A DNA stretch of 64,000 nt, taken from NCBI GenBank assembly GCA_965221135.1, contig CBDCRZ010000064.1, positions 35,723-99,722 on the forward strand, written 5' to 3'. Shown here in pieces: positions 1-8,631 of the stretch. The DNA comes from Sansalvadorimonas sp965221135 (GTDB lineage Bacteria; Pseudomonadota; Gammaproteobacteria; Pseudomonadales; Endozoicomonadaceae). Under the pieces are notes generated by a model. The model ran no database searches and had not been told where the DNA came from. It saw only the letters and a list, made by a program, of their open reading frames with translations. Each line of letters opens with the position of its first letter. Position 1 is the first letter of the stretch. The position numbers and the translations under genes are program-made.

Positions 1-1
1 A

Positions 2-493
2 GACAGATTTGCATATATTTACTGGGCAGGCATTTCTAACGTGGAAATTGATGTGTCTCCTGCTCTTTCTGCTCCTGAAAAAAAGGTGAAGGTCTCAGCA
101 TTACAAAACAGAGTGTTCCAGGCTGTTAAAAATGCTTTGCCAAACCAAAATATTGTTATGGAAGTGAATATTGAAGGGTTCCCAGTTGATATTCTGGTGG
201 GTAAAACCTTGTGTATAGAGGTCGATGGCCCCCATCATTATATTCAGGATGACACAATGGAAAACGATGAGCTTCTTCTTGCAAAAGAATCTGGAAAAAG
301 AAGAGCGCGAGACCCTTTGATAGATCACATACTCAAAAGCCTGGGGTTTGAGGTGCTACGTATTTCCTATGTTGAGACTGGCTCGGTCGCAGGCCTTGGA
401 ACGTTTGTTGATCGGGTGATAAATGCAATGGACGAACAAGAAATGAGTAGGCAGTATGAAGGCCTGAGAGTGAATGACTTGCCAGCCTGGTAA
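2..493 (+). CDS. Copy 1, repeat-RAP protein (3' part only)
   Basis: Only the last 163 codons are inside the window; the frame is open to the left edge, so this is a truncation by the window, not a broken gene. It holds the end of the FAST-like helical module and the complete RAP domain, with the PVDIL strand, the IEVDGPHHY motif and the terminal GFEVLRISYVE strand. The GTG at position 41 is not a start, because the same residues lie mid-protein in every complete copy. The stop codon is part of the junction ATGACTTGCCAGCCTGGTAA found at the end of nearly every unit. Confidence 0.9.
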   Translation, partial: DRFAYIYWAGISNVEIDVSPALSAPEKKVKVSALQNRVFQAVKNALPNQNIVMEVNIEGFPVDILVGKTLCIEVDGPHHYIQDDTMENDELLLAKESGKRRARDPLIDHILKSLGFEVLRISYVETGSVAGLGTFVDRVINAMDEQEMSRQYEGLRVNDLPAW

Positions 494-508
494 CCTTTCT
501 ACCAACCA

Positions 509-529
509 CCTGAACGCCACCATTTCAGG
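509..529 (+). terminator. Conserved intergenic hairpin between array units
   Basis: CCTGAA pairs with TTCAGG across a 9-nt loop, starting 15 nt after the stop codon of copy 1, and a run of five T follows after CAATGA. The same hairpin recurs in nearly every spacer of the array. It is short and the T-run is offset by six bases, so it is at best a weak terminator or a processing/attenuation element. The left array is broken inside this hairpin loop at about 48430. Confidence 0.35.
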
Positions 530-551
530 CAATGATTTTTCCTGTCCGGTT

Positions 552-3500
552 ATGCTTTTGGAGGATCATGGTCGGTATATGAGGCGGTTTGCTGATTGTG
601 TATTCCCTTCTCTTTTTGGCCTGTGCCGTCTTGCCATATATCCCGCCATTGCCTTTACTGCACAGCCTCAACGAACGGGCAAGAGGATGAGATTTACCGT
701 GAATATTGGTGCTCACTTTTGCAGGAGAGAATTGTTTTTTATTTGGTTAATGCTACCGCTGTCAGGGGGCGTGATAGAGAAATGCGCAGCAGCAGATAAA
801 GATACAAAGAAAAGCTGGGCGGCAATAGTAAAGCCTTTACCTGCTTCCCTGTATCCCGGTCGTACCGGTGTCCGGCCACATGCCTCTCCTGTTCCTGAAT
901 CATCAATGCTTCAGTGGCCGCCTGTATTGACCACATCAAAGACCCGTGCCGAAGTCCCTTCACGACAACAGGAATCGTCTGAGGCTACAGTTCGAACACA
1001 TCCAAAAAGAAGACCAGACAGAAAGAGACAATATTACCGCAACCCTTCCGCCGAGCGTTTCGATCAACAGATAGAAGCACTGGCAATCGAAGTGAATCGA
1101 CTCAAAAAGCAACTTCACGGGCCACATCGGGAGAGCCATAAAACCGCGATTTTAGATCTTGCATTCCAGATGACAGAAAGAGATCCGCACCCGCTTCGAG
1201 CCAGTCCCAGAGCCCTTGCTCTTTTGGCAAATGCGTTTTCAAAATTAGCAAAATATCAAGAAGGCGCCACAGCGTTAGACTGGATAATGAAAGCCGTGAT
1301 CCACCGCAGTCAAAAACAGCAGCTAACCAAACAGTGCGGATTTAACGCCCAAAACCTGGCCATGGTGCTCAATAGCCTGAGTCAGGTCGCCGGTGACGAC
1401 GCCGACACGACCCGGAAGGCGCTGGCCAAAGAGGTGGGAAGCCGTGCCCTTGCCGGAGACCTTAAGTGCTGGATAGCGCAAGATCTGGCCATGGTGACCA
1501 ATGGCCTGAGCCAGGTGACGGGGGACGCCGCCGACACGACCCGGAAGGCGCTGGCCAAAGAAGTGGGGAGGCGTGATTTGACTGACCCCAGGGAGTGGTC
1601 GGCCCAGCATCTGGCCATGGTGGCCAATGGCCTGAGCCAGGTGACGGGGGACGACGCCGGCACGACCCGGAAGGCGCTGGCCAAAGAGGTGGGAAGCCGT
1701 GATTTGACCGACACCAAAGAGTGGTCGGCCCAGCATCTGGCCATGGTGACCAATGGCCTGAATCAGGTCGCCGGTGACGACGCCGACACGACCCGGAAGG
1801 CGCTGGCCAAAGAGGTGGGAAGCCGTGCCCTTGCCGGAGACCTTAAGTGCTGGATAGCGCAAGATCTGGCCATGGTGACCAATGGCCTGAGCCAGGTGAC
1901 GGGGGACGCCGCCGACACGACCCGGAAGGCGCTGGCCAAAGAAGTGGGGAGGCGTGATTTGACTGACCCCAGGGAGTGGTCGGCCCAGCATCTGGCCATG
2001 TTGGCCAATGGCCTGAGCCAGGTGACGGGGGACGACGCCGGCACGACCCGGAAGGCGCTGGCCAAAGAGGTGGGAAGCCGTGATTTGACCGACACCAAAG
2101 AGTGGTCGGCCCAGAATCTGGCCATGGTGACCAATGGCCTGAATCAGGTAGCGGGTGACGACGCCGACACGACCCGGAAGGCGCTGGCCAAAGAAGTGGG
2201 GAGGCGTGCCCTTGCCGGAGACCTTAAGTGCTGGATAGCGCAAGATCTGGCCATGGTGACCAATGGCCTGAGCCAGGTGACGGGGGACGACGCCAACACG
2301 ACCCGGAAGGCGCTGGCCAAAGAGGTGGGAAGCCGTGATTTGGCCAACACCAAAGAGTGGTCGGCCCAGCATCTGGCCATGGTGACCAATGGCCTGAGCC
2401 AGGTGACGGGGGACGACGCCGACACGACCCGGAAGGCGCTGGCCAAAGAAGTGGGGGGGCGTGCCCTTGCCGGAGACCTTAAGTGCTGGATAGCGCAAGA
2501 TCTGGCCATGGTGACCAATGGCCTGAGCCAGGTGACGGGGGACGACGCCGACACGACCCGGAAGGCGCTGACCAAAGAGGTGGGGAGGCGTGATTTGACT
2601 GACCCCAGGGAGTGGTCGGCCCAGCATCTGGCCATGGTGACCAACGGCCTGAGTCAGGTGGCGGGGGACGACGCCGACACGACCCGGAAGGCGCTGGCCA
2701 AAGAGGTGGGAAGCCGTGATTTGACCGACACCAAAGAGTGGTCGGCCCAGCCTCTGGCCATGGTGACCAATGGCCTGAGGCTGGTGACGGGGGACGACGC
2801 CGACACGACCCGGAAGGCGCTGACCAAAGAGGTGGGGAGGCGTGATTTGACTGACCCCAGGGAGTGGTCGGCCCAGCATCTGGCCATGGTGACCAACGGC
2901 CTGAGTCAGGTGGCGGGGGACGACGCCGACACGACCCGGAAGGCGCTGGCCAAAGAGGTGGGAAGCCGTGATTTGACCGACACCAAAGAGTGGTCGGCCC
3001 AGCCTCTGGCCATGGTGACCAATGGCCTGAGGCAGGTGACGGGGGACGACGCCGACACGACCCGGAAGGCGCTGGCCAAAGAAGTGGGGAGGCGTGCCCT
3101 TGCCGGCGACCTTAAGTGCTGGATAGCGCAAGATCTGGCCATGGTGACCAATGGCCTGAGCCAGGTGACGGGGGACGACGCCGGCACGACCCGGAAGGCG
3201 CTGGCCAAAGAGGTGGGAAGCCGTGATTTGACCGACACCAAAGAGTGGTCGGCCCAGCATCTGGCCATGGTGACCAATGGCCTGAGGCAGGTGGAGGGGG
3301 AGGGGGACGACGCCGGCACGACCAGGAAGGCGCTGGCCAAAGAGGTGGGAAGCCGTGATTTGACCGACACCAAAGAGTGGTCGGCCCAGCATCTGGCCAT
3401 GGTGACCAATGGCCTGAGGCAGGTGGAGGGGGACGACGCCGACACGACCCGGAAGGCGCTGGCCAAAGAAGTGGGGAGGCGTGCCCTTGCCGGAGACCTT

Positions 3501-4535
3501 AAGTGCTGGATAGCGCAAGATCTGGCCATGGTGACCAATGGCCTGAGCCAGGTGACGGGGGACGACGCCGACACGACCCGGAAGGCGCTGGCCAAAGAGG
3601 TTGGGAGGCGTGATTTGACCGACACCAAAGAGTGGTCGGCCCAGCATCTGGCCATGGTGGCCAGTGGGATGTCTCATTGCTCACACGTCATAGGGGAGGA
3701 TGTTGTTCAAGCTTCGATTCAAGCCATTATGAACATATCGCCGACTGAACAGGATATCATTATGGCCCTTGACGCTTTGTGCCGTTTATCTCTGTCAGAC
3801 GACCAGCTGAAGCTTGGCTATTTCCTGGTTAAACGTCTTTGTGATATGACTGGTTTTATTGACACAGGCGGCCCTCTACAGCAGAGCGTCGGCGACTTCT
3901 TATGGAACCTGGCCGTTCTGGATTTATGTGCAAAACAAAATCCGCTCGTCAAGGATGATCCTGATACACCCCGTTTCGATATCTTTGTTAAGCCGCTAAT
4001 GGATAGGGAAAATATCAGGGACCTTCTTTCACATCACTGGCAAGACAGATTTGCATATATTTACTGGGCAGGCATTTCTAACTTGGAAATTGATGTGTCT
4101 CCTGCTCTTTCTGCTCCTGAAAAAAAAGTGAAAGTCTCAGCATTACAAAACAGAGTGTTCCAGGCTGTTAAAAGTGCTTTGCCAAACCAAAATATTGTTA
4201 TGGAAGTGAATATTGAAGGGTTCCCCGTTGATATTCTGGTGGGTAAAACCTTGTGTATAGAGGTCGATGGCCCCCATCATTATATTCAGGATGACACAAT
4301 GGAAAACGATGAGCCTCTTCTTGCAAAAGAATATGGAAAAAGAAGAGCGCGAGACCCTTTGATAGATCACATACTCAAAGGCCTGGGGTTTGAGGTGCTA
4401 CGTATTTCCTATGTTGAGACTGACTCGGTCGCAGGCCTTGGAAGGTTTGTTGATCGGGTGATAAATGCAATGGACGAACAAGAAATGAGTAGCCAGTATG
4501 AAGGCCTGAGAGTGAATGACTTGCCAGCCTGGTAA
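552..4535 (+). CDS. Copy 2, repeat-RAP protein, intact, 17 repeats
   Basis: Founder description for the family; about 1327 aa. Residues 10-76 hold two hydrophobic stretches (around 12-36 and 61-75) that could be a signal or membrane anchor. Residues 100-165 are a low-complexity basic linker, 172-189 a short coiled coil, and 215-260 degenerate helical repeats. From about 262 come a cap repeat, 17 full repeats (order A-BB-A-BB-A-B-A-BBBB-A-BB-A) and a final half repeat. Then follow a 139-aa helical module with FLWNLAVLDL, as in FAST/OPR proteins, and a 150-aa C-terminus with a RAP domain. Repeats match the W-x-A-Q-x-L-A pattern of OPR/DUF1601 solenoids, which in OPR-RAP proteins bind RNA; binding here is inferred. 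The start is uncertain: ATG 552 is preferred over ATG 474, because copy 5 has a frameshift between the equivalents of those codons. ATG 579 is also possible. Confidence 0.9.
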   Translation: MLLEDHGRYMRRFADCVFPSLFGLCRLAIYPAIAFTAQPQRTGKRMRFTVNIGAHFCRRELFFIWLMLPLSGGVIEKCAAADKDTKKSWAAIVKPLPASLYPGRTGVRPHASPVPESSMLQWPPVLTTSKTRAEVPSRQQESSEATVRTHPKRRPDRKRQYYRNPSAERFDQQIEALAIEVNRLKKQLHGPHRESHKTAILDLAFQMTERDPHPLRASPRALALLANAFSKLAKYQEGATALDWIMKAVIHRSQKQQLTKQCGFNAQNLAMVLNSLSQVAGDDADTTRKALAKEVGSRALAGDLKCWIAQDLAMVTNGLSQVTGDAADTTRKALAKEVGRRDLTDPREWSAQHLAMVANGLSQVTGDDAGTTRKALAKEVGSRDLTDTKEWSAQHLAMVTNGLNQVAGDDADTTRKALAKEVGSRALAGDLKCWIAQDLAMVTNGLSQVTGDAADTTRKALAKEVGRRDLTDPREWSAQHLAMLANGLSQVTGDDAGTTRKALAKEVGSRDLTDTKEWSAQNLAMVTNGLNQVAGDDADTTRKALAKEVGRRALAGDLKCWIAQDLAMVTNGLSQVTGDDANTTRKALAKEVGSRDLANTKEWSAQHLAMVTNGLSQVTGDDADTTRKALAKEVGGRALAGDLKCWIAQDLAMVTNGLSQVTGDDADTTRKALTKEVGRRDLTDPREWSAQHLAMVTNGLSQVAGDDADTTRKALAKEVGSRDLTDTKEWSAQPLAMVTNGLRLVTGDDADTTRKALTKEVGRRDLTDPREWSAQHLAMVTNGLSQVAGDDADTTRKALAKEVGSRDLTDTKEWSAQPLAMVTNGLRQVTGDDADTTRKALAKEVGRRALAGDLKCWIAQDLAMVTNGLSQVTGDDAGTTRKALAKEVGSRDLTDTKEWSAQHLAMVTNGLRQVEGEGDDAGTTRKALAKEVGSRDLTDTKEWSAQHLAMVTNGLRQVEGDDADTTRKALAKEVGRRALAGDLKCWIAQDLAMVTNGLSQVTGDDADTTRKALAKEVGRRDLTDTKEWSAQHLAMVASGMSHCSHVIGEDVVQASIQAIMNISPTEQDIIMALDALCRLSLSDDQLKLGYFLVKRLCDMTGFIDTGGPLQQSVGDFLWNLAVLDLCAKQNPLVKDDPDTPRFDIFVKPLMDRENIRDLLSHHWQDRFAYIYWAGISNLEIDVSPALSAPEKKVKVSALQNRVFQAVKSALPNQNIVMEVNIEGFPVDILVGKTLCIEVDGPHHYIQDDTMENDEPLLAKEYGKRRARDPLIDHILKGLGFEVLRISYVETDSVAGLGRFVDRVINAMDEQEMSSQYEGLRVNDLPAW

Positions 4536-4593
4536 CTTTTCTACCAACCACCTGAACGCCACCATTTCAGGCAATGATTTTTCCTGTCCGGTT

Positions 4594-7500
4594 ATGCTTT
4601 TGGAGGATCATGGTCGGTATATGAGGCGGTTTGCTGATTGTGTATTCCCTTCTCTTTTTGGCCTGTGCCGTCTTGCCATATATCCCGCCATTGCCTTTAC
4701 TGCACAGCCTCAACGAACGGGCAACAGGATGAGATTGACCGTGAATATTGGTGCTCACTTTTGCGTGAGAGAATTGTTTTTTATTTGGTTAATGCTACCG
4801 CTGTCAGGGGGCGTGATAGAGAAATGCGCAGCAGCAGATAAAGATACAAAGAAAAGCTGGGCGGCAATTGTAAAGCCTTTACCTGCTTCCCTGTATCCCG
4901 GTCGTACCGGTGTCCGGCCACATGCCTCTCCTGTTCCTGAATCATCAATGCTTCAGTGGCCGCCTGTATTGACCACATCAAAGACCCATGCCGAAGTCCC
5001 TTCACGACAACAGGAGTCGTCTGAGGCTACAGTTCGAACACATCCACAAAGAAGACCAGACAGAAAGAGACAATATTACCGCAACCCTTCCGCCGAGCGT
5101 TTCGATCAACAGATAGAAGCACTGGCAAACGAAGTGAATCGACTCAAAAAGCAACTTCACGGGCCACATCGGGAGAGCCATAAAACCGCGCTTTTAGATC
5201 TTGCATTCCAGATGACAGAAAGAGAGCCGCACCCGCTTCGAGCCAGTCCCAAAGCCCTTGCTCTTTTGGCAAATGCGTTTTCAAAATTAGCAAAATATCA
5301 AGAAGGCGCCACAGCGTTAGACTGGATAATGAAAGCCGTGATCCACCGCAGTCAAAAACAGCAGCTAACCAAACAGTGCGGATTTAAAGCCCAAACGCTG
5401 GCCATGGTGCTCAATAGCTTGAGTCAGGTCGCCGGTGACAAAGCCGACACGACCCGGAAGGCGCTGGCCAAAGAGGTGGGAAGCCGTGCCCTTGCCGGAG
5501 ACCTTAAGTGCTGGATAGCGCAAGATCTGGCCATGGTGACCAATGGCCTGAGTCAGGTGGCGGGGGACGACGCCGACACGACCCGGAAGGCGCTGGCCAA
5601 AGAGGTGGGAAGGCGTGCCCTTGCCGGAGACCTTAAGTGCTGGATAGCGCAAGATCTGGCCATGGTGACCAATGGCCTGAGCCAGGTGACGGGGGACGAC
5701 GCCGACACGACCCGGAAGGCGCTGGCCAAAGAGGTGGGAAGCCGTGATTTGACCAACACCAAAGAGTGGTCGGCCCAGCATCTGGCCATGGTGACCAATG
5801 GCCTGAGTCAGGTGACGGGTGACGACGCCGACACGACCCGGAAGGCGCTGGCCAAAGAGGTGAGGAGGCGTGATTTGACTGACCCAAGGGAGTGGGCGGC
5901 CCAGCCTCTGGCCATGGTGACCAATGGCCTGAGGCAGGTGGCGGGGGACGACGCCGACACGACCCGGAAGGCGCTGGCCAAAGAGGTGGGGAGGCGTGAT
6001 TTGACTGACCCCTGGGAGTGGTCGGCCCAGCATTTGGCCATGGTGACCAATGGCCTGAGCCAGGTGACGGGGGACGGCGCCGACACGACCCGGAAGGCGC
6101 TGGCCAAAGAGGTAGGGAGCCGTGCCCTTGCCGGAGACCTTAAGTGCTGGATAGCGCAACATCTGGCCATGGTGACCAATGGCCTGAGTCAGGTGGCGGG
6201 GGACGACGCCGACACGACCCGGAAGGCGCTGGCCAAAGAGGTGGGGAGGCGTGATTTGACCAACACCAAAGAGTGGTCGGCCCAGCCTCTGGCCATGGTG
6301 ACCAATGGCCTGAGTCAGGTGGCGGGGGACGACGCCGACACGACCCGGAAGGCGCTGGCCAAAGAAGTGGGGAGGCGTGCCCTTGCCGGAGACCTTAAGT
6401 GCTGGATAGCGCAAGATCTGGCCATGGTGACCAATGGCCTGAGCCAGGTGACGGGGGACGACGCCGACACGACCCGGAAGGCGCTGGCCAAAGAAGTCGG
6501 GAGGCGTGGCCTTGCCGGAGACCTTAAGTGCTGGATAGCGCAAGATCTGGCCATGGTGACAAATGGCCTGAGCCAGGTGACGGGGGACGACGCCGACACG
6601 ACCCGGAAGGCGCTGACCAAAGAGGTGGGGAGGCGTGATTTGACCGACACCAAAGAGTGGTCGGCCCAGCCTCTGGCCATGGTGACCAATGGCCTGAGCC
6701 AGGTAACGGGGGACGACGCCGACACGACCCGGAAGGCGCTGGCCAAAGAGGTGGGAAGCCGTGATTTGACTGACACCAGTGAGTGGTCGGCCCAGCCTCT
6801 GGCCATGGTGACCAATGGCCTGAGGCAGGTGACGGGGGACGACGCCGACACGACCCGGAAGGCGCTGGCCAAAGAGGTAGGAATCCGTGATTTGACCAAC
6901 ACCAAAGAGTGGTCAGCCCAGCATCTGGCCATGGTGACCAATGGCCTGAGCCAGGTGACCGGGGACGACGCCGACACGACCCGGAAGGCGCTAGCCAAAG
7001 AAGTGGGGAGGCGTGCCCTTGCTGGAGACCTTAAGTGCTGGATAGCGCAAGATCTGGCCATGGTGACCAATGGCCTGAGTCAGGTGACGGGGGACGACGC
7101 AACACGTCCCGGAAGGCGCTGGCCAAAGAAGTGGGAAGCCGTGATTTGACCGACACCAAAGAGTGGTCGGCCCAGCATCTGGCCATGGTGACCAATGGCC
7201 TGAGGCAGGTTACGGGGGACGACGCCGACACGACCCGGAAGGCGCTGGCCAAAGAGGTGGGGAGGCGTGATTTGACCGACACCAGTGAGTGGTCGGCCCA
7301 GCCTCTGGCCATGGTGACCAATGGCCTGAGGCAGGTTACGGGGGACGACGCCGACACGACCCGGAAGGCGCTGGCCAAAGAGGTGGGGAGGCGTGATTTG
7401 ACCGACACCAGTGAGTGGTCGGCCCAGCCTCTGGCCATGGTGACCAATGGCCTGAGGCAGGTTACGGGGGACGACGCCGACACGACCCGGAAGGCGCTGG

Positions 7501-8573
7501 CCAAAGAGATGGGGAGCCGTGCCCTTGCCGGAGGCCTTAAGGGCTGGATAGCGCAAGAGCTGGCCATGGTGACCAACGGCCTGAGTCAGGTGGCGGGTGA
7601 CGACGCCGACACGACCCGGAAGGCGCTGGCCAAAGAGGTGGGAAGGCGTAATTTGACTGACCCCAGGGAGTGGTCGGCCCAGCCACTGGCCATGGTGGCC
7701 AGTGGGATGTCGCATTGCTCACACGTCATAGGGGAGGATGTTGTTCAAGCTTCGATTCAAGCCATTATGAACATATCGCCGACTGAACAGGATATCATTA
7801 TGGCCCTTGACGCTTTGTGCCGTTTATCTCTGTCAGACGACCAGCTGAAGCTTGGCTATTTCCTGGTTAAACGTCTTTGTGATATGTCTGGTTTTATTGA
7901 CACAGACGGCTCTCTACAGCATAGCGTCGGCGACGTCTTATGGAACCTGGCCGTTCTGGATTTATGTGCAAAACAAAATCCGCTCGTCAAGGATGACCCT
8001 GATACACCCCGTTTCGATATCTTTGTTAAGCCGCTAATGGATAGGGAAAATATCAGGGACCTTCTTTCACATCACTGGCAAGACAGATTTGCATATATTT
8101 ACTGGGCAGGCATTTTTAACTTGGAAATTGATGTGTCTCCTGCTCTTTCTGCTCCTGAAAAAAAGGTGAAGGTCTCAGCATCACAAAACAGAGTGTTCCA
8201 GGCTGTTAAAAATGCTTTGCCAAACCAAAATATTGTTATGGAAGTGAATATTGAAGGGTTCCCAGTTGATATTCTGGTGGGTAAAACCTTGTGTATAGAG
8301 GTCGATGGCCCCCATCATTATATTCAGGATGACACAATGGAAAACGATGAGCTTCTTCTTGCAAAAGAATCTGGAAAAAGAAGAGCGCGAGACCCTTTGA
8401 TAGATCACATACTCAAAGGCCTGGGGTTTGAGGTGCTACGTATTTCCTATGTTGAGACTGACTCGGTCGCAGGCCTTGGAACGTTTGTTGATCGGGTGAT
8501 AAATGCAATGGACGAACAAGAAATGAGTCGCCAGTATGAAGGCCTGAGAGTGAATGACTTGCCAGCCTGGTAA
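4594..8573 (+). pseudogene. Copy 3, repeat-RAP protein with one frameshift
   Basis: The layout is as copy 2, with 17 full repeats ordered AA-BBB-A-B-AA-BBB-A then BBB-A. A single-base loss near 7101 turns the usual GACGACGCCGACACG into GACGACGCAACACG inside the 13th repeat, so the upstream frame ends at 7149. The downstream frame is open to 8573 with cap, FAST-like module and RAP domain intact. The rest is undamaged, so the lesion is recent or an assembly error in a repetitive region. The N-terminal 850 residues would still be translated as repeats without RAP domain. Confidence 0.85.
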
Positions 8574-8631
8574 CCTTTCTACCAGCCACCTGAACGCCAC
8601 CATTTCAGGCAATGATTTTTCCTGTCCGGTT

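Noticed and set aside
474..551. Start codon ATG overlapping the previous stop (MTCQPGN), suggesting 4-nt-type coupling
   Set aside because: Copy 5 has a one-base deletion between this ATG and the rest of the gene and is otherwise intact, so the upstream start is not needed; the codons simply coincide with the end of the previous gene.
596..963. Conserved short frames of 63-75 codons on both strands in the N- and C-terminal segments of every unit
   Set aside because: They recur only because the units are nearly identical; they overlap the real coding frame and show no independent domain or start signals.
1431..3650. CRISPR array
   Set aside because: The repeat period is 126/129 bp of coding sequence without unique spacers of 25-40 bp; it is a protein repeat.
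1431..3650. TAL-effector repeats
   Set aside because: Repeat length (42/43 versus 33-35), sequence and the RAP C-terminus do not fit TALEs; only the modular principle is similar.
1323..3677. Long - strand open frames across the repeat blocks (up to 784 codons, e.g. 1323-3677, 40308-41636)
   Set aside because: They are mirror images of the + strand repeats, caused by GC-rich codons; they break with each repeat-phase change, have no ribosome-binding sites, and the sense frame is the one carrying recognisable domains in all copies.
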